Shown in pieces: positions 1 through 6,796 of a stretch of DNA of 6,983 nucleotides (the first letter of the stretch is position 1; the number at the start of each line of letters is the position of its first letter). This DNA is from Clostridiaceae bacterium. GTDB taxonomy: Bacteria > Bacillota > Clostridia > Oscillospirales > Acutalibacteraceae. The stretch spans positions 1 through 6,983 of the forward strand of contig JAEDKI010000108.1 of assembly GCA_016295895.1 (NCBI GenBank). Direction: 5' to 3'. The notes below the pieces were generated by a model that saw only the letters and a list, made by a program, of their open reading frames with translations, did no database searches and was not told the DNA's origin. Both the position numbers and the translations under genes were made by a program.

Positions 1-1271
1 AGCCCTCTTTCGGCAAGCGCCTCGTATCTCAGCTTTTTATCTCTGATTTTTTCATCAAGCGGCGGCAAAAGCCCGAAGCTTGCGCCCATGGGCTGAAAAT
101 TGCTGACGCTTCCGTCGCTGATGTATCGGGCAAGAGCACCCGTCATGGTAAGCTCCGAGGGAACGAAAATTTCTTCCCCGAGAACTCTGTTTGCGGCGTT
201 TATTCCCGCAAGTATTCCCGAAGCCGCCGACTCCATGTAGCCCTCAACTCCGGTTATCTGACCTGCAAAATACAGACCGTCTTTATTTCTGAATCCGAAA
301 TCCGCACCCAAAAGACGGGGCGAATCGATGAAGGTGTTTCTGTGCATAACTCCGTAGCGGACAAATTCGGCGTTTTCAAGAGCGGGAATCATTGAAAAAA
401 CTCTTTTTTGCTCGGGGAATTTCAGGTTTGTCTGAAAACCGACAAGATTATACATCGTTCCTGCTCTGTTTTCCTTACGAAGCTGCAGATTCGCCCAAGG
501 TCTGTGACCCGTTCTCGGGTCAACAAGCCCCGCAGGCTTCATCGGGCCGAAGCGGATGGTATCGTGCCCCCTCGAAGCCATAACCTCAATGGGCATACAG
601 CCCTCATAAACGCCCTTGCGCCTGTCAAACTCATGGGTTTCGGCACATTCGGCGGTCACAAGCGCCTGATAGAACGCTTCATATTCTTCCTTGTTCATCG
701 GGCAGTTTATATAGTCGTCGGGTTCTCCCCTGTCATATCTCGACTGCATAAACGCCTTTTCAAGATTAATGCTCTCAGCCGTAACAATCGGTGCGGCGGC
801 GTCAAAGAAGCTGAGGTTTCCGCCGCAAAGCTCCTTGATTTTTTCGGAAAGATCAGGGGATGCGAGCGGCCCTGCGGCAATTATTACAATGCCGTTCGGA
901 ATCTCGGTTATTTCTTCTCTGATGAGCGTTATTTCTTTTCTCGAAAGTATTTTTTCGGTAACAAGAGCGGAAAATCTGTCTCTGTCAACCGCAAGCGCTC
1001 CGCCTGCGGGAACGGCTGTCGCCTTGGCGCATTCAACGCAGAGAGAGCCGAGCATCTCCATTTCGGCTTTCAGCATTCCTGCCGCACAGCCGAGCCTCAT
1101 TGCCTTGAACGAGTTTGAGCAGACAAGCTCGGCAAGGCCGCTGCTTGAATGGGCAGGCGAAAACCTGACGGGCTTCATTTCATAAAGCTCAACGGGAATC
1201 CCACGGTTTGCAAGCTGCCATGCGGCTTCAACTCCCGCAAAGCCTCCGCCGATTATTTTAACTGTTTCCAT
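1..1271 (-). CDS. trmFO: Methylenetetrahydrofolate--tRNA-(uracil-5-)-methyltransferase TrmFO, 3' end cut by window edge
   Basis: This is the FAD-dependent enzyme that makes m5U54 (ribothymidine) in the tRNA T-loop, using methylenetetrahydrofolate as carbon donor. I translated the frame by hand: it is open for 423 codons from the ATG at 1269-1271 to the window edge with no stop. The family is about 435 residues, so only the last few are missing. Visible landmarks are the N-terminal FAD dinucleotide motif GGGFAG (8-13), YEMKPV (30-35), PAH (39-41), ELVCSNS with C51, VPAGGALAVDR (87-97), FDAAAPIV (156-163), GCMPIEVM with C225, RFGPMKP, YGVMHRNTFI and GQITGVEGYMESAASG. C51 and C225 align with the two catalytic cysteines known in the B. 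subtilis enzyme (C53 and C226). The start overlaps the end of topA by 14 nt, and its Shine-Dalgarno is weak (GGGAAAG about 10 nt upstream), suggesting translation coupled to topA. The gene was formerly called gid. Confidence 0.96.
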   Translation of the reverse strand, partial: METVKIIGGGFAGVEAAWQLANRGIPVELYEMKPVRFSPAHSSSGLAELVCSNSFKAMRLGCAAGMLKAEMEMLGSLCVECAKATAVPAGGALAVDRDRFSALVTEKILSRKEITLIREEITEIPNGIVIIAAGPLASPDLSEKIKELCGGNLSFFDAAAPIVTAESINLEKAFMQSRYDRGEPDDYINCPMNKEEYEAFYQALVTAECAETHEFDRRKGVYEGCMPIEVMASRGHDTIRFGPMKPAGLVDPRTGHRPWANLQLRKENRAGTMYNLVGFQTNLKFPEQKRVFSMIPALENAEFVRYGVMHRNTFIDSPRLLGADFGFRNKDGLYFAGQITGVEGYMESAASGILAGINAANRVLGEEIFVPSELTMTGALARYISDGSVSNFQPMGASFGLLPPLDEKIRDKKLRYEALAERG

Positions 1272-3369
1272 CGTTCTTTTTCTTTCCCGAAACGGATTTT
1301 GAATAGCCGCAGTCCTTTGTCATGCAGACAAGCTTGCCGCCTTTTTTCTTAAAGAGAGCTTTGCCGCATTCGGGGCAGCTTTCACCCGCCGGGGGATCCC
1401 AGCTCATAAAGTTACATTTCGGCCAATTGCCGCAACCGTAGAAAACATGACCCTTTTTGGATTTTCTCTCTATTATTTCTCCGCCGCATTCGGGGCATTT
1501 TGCACCCGTGTTGACAATAAGCGGCTTTGCGTTTTTACATTCCGGATAGCCGGGGCAGGCAAGGAATCTTCCGTATCTGCCGGTTTTAATGACCATCATT
1601 CTGCCGCACTTCTCGCACGGAATATCCGTTGTGTCCTCCTCAAGCTGAATCTTGACATCCTTCATCTCGACCTTGGCTTTTTCAAGCGTTTTCTCAAAGT
1701 CGCCGTAGAACTCGTCAAGCATTCTGACATAGTCCTCTTCGCCGCTTCCTATGCGGTCAAGATTCGTCTCCATCTGAGCGGTGAACTTGGTGTTGACGAT
1801 TTTGGGGAATTTGTCTTTGAGCAGACCCGTTGTCGCCATGCCAAGCTCCGTGGGAACAAGCTGTTTCGCCTTTCGCTGAACATATCCTCTCTTGATTATC
1901 GTTGAGAGAATGGCGGCATAGGTGCTCGGTCTGCCGACTCCGTTTTCTTCAAGCTCCTTGATGAGCGAAGCTTCGGTGTAACGGGCAGGAGGCTGAGTGA
2001 AGTGCTGATTTGAGTTAAGCTCACGGAGCTTGAATTTTTCACCCGCCTTGATTTCGGGCAGAACACCCTTTCCCTCGTCCTCCTCGGCAAGCTCATAGAG
2101 CTTTGTGAAGCCGTCAAATTTGACGGAATAGCCTGCGGCGGTGAAAATGCAGAATGAATCGGGATTCTCCGCTTTGGATGCGATTATTTCAGCCTTAACG
2201 GTGTTCTGAACACAGCTTGCCATAAGGCTTGCGATGAAACGCTTCCAGATGAGGCTGTAGAGCTTATACTGGTCGGAGGTAAGGCTGCTCTTGACTGCAT
2301 CGGGAGTGAGCGAGGGCGAAGTCGGTCTGATAGCCTCGTGGCCGTCCTGAGCATTGGCTCTTGATTTATAATATACGGGCTTTTCGGGCAAATATTCGCT
2401 GCCGAACGCTTTTGTTATATAATCCGATGCGGCGGCTCTTGCTTCCTCTGAAATACGGAGAGAATCGGTTCTCATGTAGGTGATAAGACCCGTCATGCCC
2501 GTGCCCTTGAGGTTGACGCCCTCATAAAGCTCCTGAGCGGTTTTCATCGTTCTCTCGGCCTGAAATCCGAGCTTTCTCGACGCCTCCTGCTGAAGCGTTG
2601 AGGTGATGAACGGAGGAGCGGGATTCTTTTTTCTCGTTCCCTTTTTAACGGATTTAACTTCATATTCTGCTCCGTCAAGGCGGGCAAGATATTCTTTTGC
2701 CTGAGCCTCATTGGTGATCTTAACCTTGCCTTTTTCGTCGGAATAGAGGGCGGCATTGAGGATTCTGCGCTGTGCCGTTGCAAGCTTTGCTTCGATTATC
2801 CAATATTCCTCAGGCTTGAAGGCGTTTATTTCTTCCTCACGGTCAACAATGAGTCTGACCGCAACGCTCTGAACTCTGCCCGCCGAAAGGCCTCTTCTGA
2901 TCTTCTGAGAAACAAAGGGGCTGAGCCTGTAGCCGACAAGGCGGTCAAGCACACGGCGAGCCTGCTGGGCGTTGACAAGATCAAGGTTAACCTTTTTGGG
3001 GTTAGCCATGCCGTTTGCAATGCCCGTTTTGGTTATTTCGTTGAATGTGACACGGTTCGGTTTATTCAGGTCAAGGCCGAGAACCGTTGCAAGATGCCAT
3101 GAAATCGCTTCTCCCTCACGGTCGGGGTCGGCGGCGAGATAAACGGCGTCGCTTGCTTCAACCTTTTCTTTAAGCTCCTTGACGAGCTTTTCCTTGCCTT
3201 TGATAAGCGCATATTTCGGCGCAAAACTGTTTTTGACATCAACGCTGAGCTTTGCCGCAGGCAAATCTCTGATATGTCCCTTTGATGCAACAACATCGTA
3301 GCCCTTGCCCAGATACTTCTGAATTGTGTTCGCCTTTGCCGGTGACTCAACAATAACAAGTTTTGACAT
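1258..3369 (-). CDS. topA: DNA topoisomerase I (type IA)
   Basis: This 703-residue enzyme relaxes negatively supercoiled DNA by a 5'-phosphotyrosyl strand-passage mechanism. The Toprim domain opens with VIVESPAKANTIQKYLG (E8 is the conserved glutamate) and carries the metal-binding DPDREGE (D81, D83, E85). The active-site segment GLITYMRTDS places the catalytic tyrosine at Y298 with R300 beside it; HEAIRPT (344-350) and GVGRPSTYA (477-485) are further core motifs. Three C-terminal zinc-ribbon modules follow: C585/C588/C605/C611, C625/C628/C646/C652 and C665/C668/C682/C687. All four cysteines are present in each, so the zinc domain looks intact. The length is normal for a Firmicutes TopA. The ATG at 3367-3369 has GGGAG (3378-3382) 8 nt upstream, in the 22-nt gap after dprA. 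The 3' end overlaps trmFO by 14 nt. It is a likely co-transcribed member of the dprA-topA-trmFO cluster; no separate promoter was seen. Confidence 0.98.
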   Translation of the reverse strand: MSKLVIVESPAKANTIQKYLGKGYDVVASKGHIRDLPAAKLSVDVKNSFAPKYALIKGKEKLVKELKEKVEASDAVYLAADPDREGEAISWHLATVLGLDLNKPNRVTFNEITKTGIANGMANPKKVNLDLVNAQQARRVLDRLVGYRLSPFVSQKIRRGLSAGRVQSVAVRLIVDREEEINAFKPEEYWIIEAKLATAQRRILNAALYSDEKGKVKITNEAQAKEYLARLDGAEYEVKSVKKGTRKKNPAPPFITSTLQQEASRKLGFQAERTMKTAQELYEGVNLKGTGMTGLITYMRTDSLRISEEARAAASDYITKAFGSEYLPEKPVYYKSRANAQDGHEAIRPTSPSLTPDAVKSSLTSDQYKLYSLIWKRFIASLMASCVQNTVKAEIIASKAENPDSFCIFTAAGYSVKFDGFTKLYELAEEDEGKGVLPEIKAGEKFKLRELNSNQHFTQPPARYTEASLIKELEENGVGRPSTYAAILSTIIKRGYVQRKAKQLVPTELGMATTGLLKDKFPKIVNTKFTAQMETNLDRIGSGEEDYVRMLDEFYGDFEKTLEKAKVEMKDVKIQLEEDTTDIPCEKCGRMMVIKTGRYGRFLACPGYPECKNAKPLIVNTGAKCPECGGEIIERKSKKGHVFYGCGNWPKCNFMSWDPPAGESCPECGKALFKKKGGKLVCMTKDCGYSKSVSGKKKNDGNS

Positions 3370-3391
3370 TGATCTATCTCCCGTTTTCTTA

Positions 3392-4549
3392 TTAATCGTT
3401 TAAAATATAGTTTTTGCCGTCGGTCTGTTTTATCAGATCAGCCATTTCAAGCTGCATGAGCGCCGAAATGACCTTTGAGAGCGGCAAACCGCTTTCTGCG
3501 CATATTTCGTCGGGGTGAAGCGGTTCATCCCCGAAAAGATTATAGACCGCCCGTGCGTTCGGGTCAAGCCCTGTTTTTATTTCTTTTTTGACTGTTTTGT
3601 AAACTTTTTCCGTTTCGACTTTTTCCTCGGTTTTTATCGGGGAACGGTCTATTGCGTCAAGCCTCAGCCTGTCGGGATACATTTCCGCATAAGGCTTCAG
3701 AATATCCTCGGCGCAGGAAACGGCTTTTGCTCCGTCTCTTATCAGATTGTTTGCCCCCGAATAAGCCGTTGTCAGCACGCTGCCGGGAATTGCAAAAACC
3801 TCTCTGCCCTGCTCGGCGGCGCATCTTGCAGTTATCAGCGAGCCGCTTTTTGCTCCCGCTTCAACAACGAGAACTCCGTGGCTCATGCCCGAAATGATTC
3901 GGTTTCTTATCGGGAAAGTCATTCTTGAAGCCTGACTCAACGGCGGAAATTCGCTGATGACCGCCCCGTTTTCTCTGATACTGCGGCGCATGGCTTCGTT
4001 TGACATCAGATAATTCACTCCGAGACCGCAACCCATAACGCAGACGGTTTTTCCTCCCGCTTCAACAGCCCCTTCATGTGCGGAGCTGTCAATCCCGAGC
4101 GCACCTCCGCTGACCACAACCGCCCCTGCCGAAGCAAGGTCGCCGCTTATCCTGCGGGCTATTACGATGCTTTCATGGCAAGGCTTGCGTGTTCCGACAA
4201 CTCCGATAATAACCTTTCCTTTAAGGCATTCAAGGCTTCCGTCGACATAAAGCACAAGCGGCATATCGGGGAGCTTGCGAAGCCCTGCGGGATAATCGGA
4301 ATCCTCGGGGGTTACAATGCTCCAGCCGTTCTTTTTGCAGACCGCAATGGCGGTTTCCGCATCGGAAAGCTTCAGAGCTTCGAGCTTTTCAATCTGCCTG
4401 CGGGTGAAAACTCCCGAAATGATTCTGTCGGCTGTTTCCTCCTCAAAGAGCTTTATCGGGTCAGGATAGGCGGACAGTATCTCGTCAACCTTCGCTCCTG
4501 CGCCCAAAGCCAGAGACAGCCATACCCAATACTTGGTGTTTCCGTTCAT
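3392..4549 (-). CDS. dprA: DNA-processing protein DprA (Smf)
   Basis: DprA binds incoming single-stranded DNA during natural transformation and loads RecA; it is also kept by many bacteria not known to be competent. The chosen start gives 385 residues. An ATG 93 nt further upstream is open, but its extra 31 residues lie inside the preceding methyltransferase gene and resemble no DprA. The ATG at 4547-4549 has GGGAG 8 nt upstream and forms an ATGA overlap with the methyltransferase stop, implying translational coupling. Layout: an N-terminal SAM/helix-hairpin-helix-like part (about 1-80); the Rossmann-like core with GVVGTRK (116-122), SGGALGID (147-154), FPIRNRIISG (212-221), EAGAKSGSLITA (230-241) and IPGS (254-257); a charged Lys/Glu-rich linker (about 285-328); and a C-terminal winged-helix domain (about 329-385). 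The segment usually written YPxxN reads YLMSN (180-184). No other competence gene is in view, so actual transformability is unknown. Confidence 0.95.
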   Translation of the reverse strand: MNGNTKYWVWLSLALGAGAKVDEILSAYPDPIKLFEEETADRIISGVFTRRQIEKLEALKLSDAETAIAVCKKNGWSIVTPEDSDYPAGLRKLPDMPLVLYVDGSLECLKGKVIIGVVGTRKPCHESIVIARRISGDLASAGAVVVSGGALGIDSSAHEGAVEAGGKTVCVMGCGLGVNYLMSNEAMRRSIRENGAVISEFPPLSQASRMTFPIRNRIISGMSHGVLVVEAGAKSGSLITARCAAEQGREVFAIPGSVLTTAYSGANNLIRDGAKAVSCAEDILKPYAEMYPDRLRLDAIDRSPIKTEEKVETEKVYKTVKKEIKTGLDPNARAVYNLFGDEPLHPDEICAESGLPLSKVISALMQLEMADLIKQTDGKNYILND

Positions 4550-5328
4550 CTTTTCAGCTCCCATGCAAGTATGGCGGCAGCGGCGGCGGCATTGAAAGAC
4601 TCCGCTCTGCCGTTCATCGGAATAACGACCTGCATTTTGCATTTTTCAATTACCTGCTCGGAAAGACCCGAACCCTCGTTGCCTACGCAGCATATCACTC
4701 CGCCGCCCATGCTGACTTTTCGGATATCGACAGCCGTGCTTCTCGGAACGGAGGCAAGGGTCAGCATACCCATTGAATTTGCTTTATCAATCAGCCCGTC
4801 AAGAGCGGGAGCGGAAATTATGTTGAGCCTGAGCGACGAGCCCATTGCGGCTCTGAGAGCCTTGGGGTTATATATATCACAGCCCCCGCCGACTATCAGC
4901 CCGTCAAGCCCGAGAGCCTCGGCGCTTCGGCATATTGCCCCGAGGTTGGCAGGGTCCTGAAGATTCTCAAGCGCAAGATATTTGCCGCTCGGGTCAAGGC
5001 TTCCGCCGCCGTTATGCCGTCTTTCGGCACAGATGCAGAAAACTCCCTGCGATTTTTCGGTTCCCGCAAGCTTTTGGGAAACCTCTGCGCTTATCTCATA
5101 GCATATGCCGCAGCTTTTGACGATGTTATCAACATAATCGGCGTATTTCCAAAGCGCCTTGCCCGTAAAAAACGCCTGCCTTATCTCAATGCCCGTTAAT
5201 GCGGCGTCTGAGCAAAGCCGTGCGCCCTCGAGAAAGAATTCCCCCGCCTCTTTCCGCAGGGAAGCGCTTTCTCCAAGACGGACGGCATATTTAATTTTAT
5301 CGTTCGTTCGGGAGGTTATCTTTTCCAT
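4546..5328 (-). CDS. SpoU/TrmH-family RNA 2'-O-methyltransferase (YsgA/RlmB-like)
   Basis: This 260-residue SPOUT-class methyltransferase probably methylates a ribose 2'-OH in rRNA or tRNA using S-adenosylmethionine. The N-terminal part (about 1-100, with TSRTNDKIKYAVRL and FFLEGARL) resembles the L30e-like substrate-binding domain of this group. The catalytic knot domain (about 115-258) has all three SpoU motifs: ENLQDPANLGAICRSAEALG (121-140, with N128 and R134), VGNEGSGLS (215-223, with E218) and IPMNGRAESFNAAAA (236-250). The last is normally closer to ESLNV, so the Phe and the six-alanine run (247-252) are slightly unusual. The ATG at 5326-5328 has AAGG about 9 nt upstream. The gene follows the rplT terminator, as ysgA-type genes often follow the infC operon in Firmicutes, and its stop overlaps the dprA start (ATGA). 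The intergenic region has a TATAAA at 5353-5358 but no convincing -35, so its promoter is uncertain. The exact RNA target cannot be read from sequence. Confidence 0.9.
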   Translation of the reverse strand: MEKITSRTNDKIKYAVRLGESASLRKEAGEFFLEGARLCSDAALTGIEIRQAFFTGKALWKYADYVDNIVKSCGICYEISAEVSQKLAGTEKSQGVFCICAERRHNGGGSLDPSGKYLALENLQDPANLGAICRSAEALGLDGLIVGGGCDIYNPKALRAAMGSSLRLNIISAPALDGLIDKANSMGMLTLASVPRSTAVDIRKVSMGGGVICCVGNEGSGLSEQVIEKCKMQVVIPMNGRAESFNAAAAAAILAWELKR

Positions 5329-5399
5329 TCCGATTACCTTTTATTTGATACCTTTATATAGTGAAATATTGAGAAAAAATCTGACGGATTTTATTGTCT

Positions 5400-5458
5400 G
5401 AAAAGGAAATAAGAAATAATCAGAGATGTAACACAGTAATATGCCACATCTCTGACTA
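5400..5458 (-). terminator. Intrinsic terminator after rplT
   Basis: On the minus strand, TCAGAGATGT and ACATCTCTGA form a perfect 10-bp stem (5420-5455). The flanks TAG/TTA extend it to about 13 bp with one G-U pair. The 16-nt loop is large. A T-rich run (TTATTTCTTATTTCC) follows directly. It lies 15 nt past the rplT stop, and most likely ends the infC-rpmI-rplT transcript. Confidence 0.8.
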
Positions 5459-5473
5459 ACTTTAACTCTTTAA

Positions 5474-5830
5474 TCAGTTAAGAGCCGCCTTAGCTTTTTC
5501 GGTAAGAGCGGTGAATGCTGCGGGATCTGCAACGGCGATTTCTGCAAGCATCTTTCTGTTGAGGGTGATGTCTGCTTTCTTGAGGCCGTTGATGAAGGTT
5601 GAATAATTCATTCCGTTCATTTTGCATGCAGCGGAAATACGGGTGATCCAGAGGCGTCTGAAGTCACGCTTCTTCTGCTTTCTGCCGATATATGCATAGT
5701 TGCCGCTCTTCATGACAGCCTGCTTGGCGGTCTTGAAAAGTCTGCTCTTTGAGCCGTAGTAGCCCTTTGCGAGCTTGAGTACCTTATTTCTTCTCTTGCG
5801 AGTCATTATAGCGCCTTTAATACGAGCCAT
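5474..5830 (-). CDS. rplT: 50S ribosomal protein L20 (bL20)
   Basis: L20 is a basic protein that binds 23S rRNA early in assembly of the large subunit. In many bacteria it also represses its own operon by binding a leader RNA that mimics its rRNA site. The 118 residues match the usual length (about 117-119). The N-terminus MARIKGAIMTRKRRNKVLKLAKGYYG-type start, the segment SRLFKTAKQAVMKSG, the YIGRKQKKRDFRRLWITRI core and the C-terminal globular half (NGLKKADITLNRKMLAEIA) are all present. A strong GGAGG lies 9 nt before the ATG at 5828-5830. It follows rpmI by 45 nt and is the last gene before the intrinsic terminator. Expression is probably controlled with infC through the leader at 6625-6790. 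Confidence 0.98.
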   Translation of the reverse strand: MARIKGAIMTRKRRNKVLKLAKGYYGSKSRLFKTAKQAVMKSGNYAYIGRKQKKRDFRRLWITRISAACKMNGMNYSTFINGLKKADITLNRKMLAEIAVADPAAFTALTEKAKAALN

Positions 5831-5875
5831 TTTTTATATCCTCCGTTAATCTGATAGTTGTTTGCAAATCCTGTA

Positions 5876-6073
5876 TTATTTATAAGGAACAAGACGCTTG
5901 ATCTGCTTGCAGTTGGTAACATCGGCAACAGCGGTCTTGCGAAGATTTCTCTTGCGCTTTGTGCTCTTCTTATTAAGAATGTGTGACTTATAAGCATGTG
6001 CACGGATGGGCTTGCCGCCCTTTGAGATCTTGAAGCGCTTTTTTGCGCCGCTGTGAGTTTTAATCTTAGGCAT
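5876..6073 (-). CDS. rpmI: 50S ribosomal protein L35 (bL35)
   Basis: This is a small, very basic large-subunit ribosomal protein of 65 residues, the normal family length. It begins MPKIKTHSGAKKRFK and carries the typical AHAYKSHILNKKSTKRKRNL block followed by RKTAVAD. A near-perfect AAGGAGG lies 8 nt before the ATG at 6071-6073, in the 32-nt gap after infC. It sits between infC and rplT, the canonical bacterial order, and should be on the same transcript. Confidence 0.98.
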   Translation of the reverse strand: MPKIKTHSGAKKRFKISKGGKPIRAHAYKSHILNKKSTKRKRNLRKTAVADVTNCKQIKRLVPYK

Positions 6074-6105
6074 GGTTATTTCCTCCTTGGTAATATAAGA
6101 CTGTG

Positions 6106-6624
6106 TTATTTTGTGCCTTTCGGAGCCAGGAACATCAGCATCTGCCTGCCTTCAAGCTTTGCGGGTTTTTCAACGACGGCGCAATCCTCACAGGCCTCCG
6201 CCGCACGCTTCATGGTTGTTAAGCCGAGCTCGGGATGAGCCATTTCACGGCCTCTGAAGCGAATGGAAACCTTGACTTTGTTGCCTGCCGCAATAAACTT
6301 ACGGGCATGGTTGATTTTTGTTTCAAAATCATGCGTGTCGATATTAAGAGAAAGTCTGATTTCTTTAATCTCAATTGTTTTCTGGTTTTTCCTTGCTTCT
6401 TTCTCTTTTTTTGCCTTTTCAAATCGGAACTTGCCGTAGTCCATTATTTTGCAAACGGGAGGCTTTGCCATGGGCGCAATTTTAACAAGGTCAAGATTTC
6501 TTGATTCTGCAATCTTGAGAGCCTCGTCTGCGGACATGATGCCGAGCTGCTCGCCGCTGTCGGAAATAACTCTGATCTCACGGTCACGGATTTCCTCATT
6601 GATTTGCTGTTCTTTGCTGCTGAT
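6106..6624 (-). CDS. infC: Translation initiation factor IF-3, apparent AUC start codon
   Basis: IF3 binds the 30S subunit, blocks premature 50S joining and rejects non-canonical start codons. The gene encodes 172 residues if it starts at ATC (6622-6624), the usual IF3 length. The N-domain contains QQINEEIRDREIRVI (about 6-20) and GEQLGIMSADEAL, then KPPVCKIMDYGKFRFE (54-69). A Lys/Glu-rich linker (about 70-82) joins it to the C-domain with IEIKEIRLSLNID, RFRGREMAH (122-130) and the ending EGRQMLMFLAPKGTK. The first ATG (6535-6537) would delete 29 residues, including the most conserved N-terminal block. No ATG, GTG or TTG lies between it and the in-frame TAA at 6649-6651. ATC sits 7 nt after an excellent GGAGGTG. 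Non-AUG starts (AUU in E. coli and reported for bacilli) are known for infC and allow IF3 to regulate its own translation, so AUC fits the same logic. First gene of infC-rpmI-rplT. Confidence 0.95.
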   Translation of the reverse strand: MSSKEQQINEEIRDREIRVISDSGEQLGIMSADEALKIAESRNLDLVKIAPMAKPPVCKIMDYGKFRFEKAKKEKEARKNQKTIEIKEIRLSLNIDTHDFETKINHARKFIAAGNKVKVSIRFRGREMAHPELGLTTMKRAAEACEDCAVVEKPAKLEGRQMLMFLAPKGTK

Positions 6625-6631
6625 GTTGAAG

Positions 6632-6638
6632 CACCTCC
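6632..6638 (-). promoter_or_regulatory. infC ribosome binding site that fixes the AUC start
   Basis: GGAGGTG on the minus strand is a seven-base match to the 16S anti-Shine-Dalgarno. The next 7 nt are CTTCAAC and then comes ATC, the ideal spacing. No conventional start codon lies within usable distance, so this site decides the non-canonical start. It also lies only about 12 nt past the U-run of the upstream attenuator hairpin. Confidence 0.88.
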
Positions 6639-6650
6639 AAAAAATAAATT

Positions 6651-6682
6651 AAAAAGCGAGGGCAGGAATATCCTGACCTCGC
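6651..6682 (-). terminator. Leader attenuator (intrinsic terminator) upstream of infC
   Basis: On the minus strand, GCGAGG-T-CAGGA and TCCTG-C-CCTCGC form an 11-bp stem with a single T/C mismatch and a TAT loop (6656-6682). TTTTT follows, then more T-rich sequence. It is a textbook intrinsic terminator in shape, but it lies between the promoter and infC, so it must be conditional: an attenuator rather than the end of an operon. Confidence 0.85.
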
Positions 6683-6796
6683 TGAAATCAACGCTTTTAT
6701 CGGGCATACGCCCGCCTTAAAATAAGAAGCTATTGACCGACTCAGGACTTCCCCCGGAAGGTGAGAGCAAACCTGCTCTGCTTTATTGTGCAAGTT

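Larger units (their letters stand above)
6625..6790 (-). promoter_or_regulatory. Structured 5' leader of infC operon, candidate L20-leader autoregulatory RNA
   Basis: About 165 nt separate the predicted transcription start from infC. In transcription order the leader holds these elements: hairpin AGAGCA/TGCTCT with a GGTT loop (6764-6779); hairpin CTTCC/GGAAG with a GGG loop (6748-6760); a TCCTGA segment (6742-6747); hairpin CGGGC/GCCCG with a GTAT loop (6701-6714); a short CGTTG/CAGCG hairpin that overlaps the base of the terminator; and the terminator itself (6651-6682). In B. subtilis this operon is controlled by L20 through transcription attenuation in the leader. Position, architecture and the operon's own L20 gene support the same class here. 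I cannot align it to the family model, and it is not a T-box by eye (no AGGGTGG-type antiterminator bulge). Confidence 0.7.

Noticed and set aside
408..1118. Long plus-strand ORF (236 codons) opposite trmFO
   Set aside because: The minus-strand frame encodes an intact, clearly recognisable TrmFO. The plus-strand product has no recognisable features.
4550..4642. Upstream extension of dprA giving a 416-residue protein
   Set aside because: The added 31 residues lie wholly inside the methyltransferase gene, are Cys/Arg-rich and unlike DprA N-termini. The internal ATG at 4547-4549 has a good ribosome binding site.
4076..4960. Long plus-strand ORF (294 codons) opposite dprA and the methyltransferase
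   Set aside because: It spans two well-supported genes on the other strand and looks like an antisense shadow of their codon bias.
5353..5381. Promoter for the methyltransferase-dprA-topA-trmFO cluster
   Set aside because: TATAAA at 5353-5358 resembles a -10 box, but no -35-like hexamer lies 16-18 nt upstream. A promoter is expected after the rplT terminator, but I cannot locate it with confidence.
5376..5392. Small hairpin AAAATC/GATTTT followed by T residues, as a second terminator after rplT
   Set aside because: The stem is only 6 bp and almost all A-T, so it is too weak to call. The stronger terminator just upstream explains termination.
6444..6707. 87-codon minus-strand ORF starting inside the leader hairpin, with a weak AAGG upstream
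   Set aside because: It overlaps infC in another frame, its protein is low-complexity and unlike any family, and it runs through the attenuator. It is most likely a chance ORF.
6625..6790. T-box riboswitch in the infC leader
   Set aside because: No AGGGTGG-type antiterminator bulge or specifier loop is visible, and IF3/ribosomal protein operons are not usual T-box targets.
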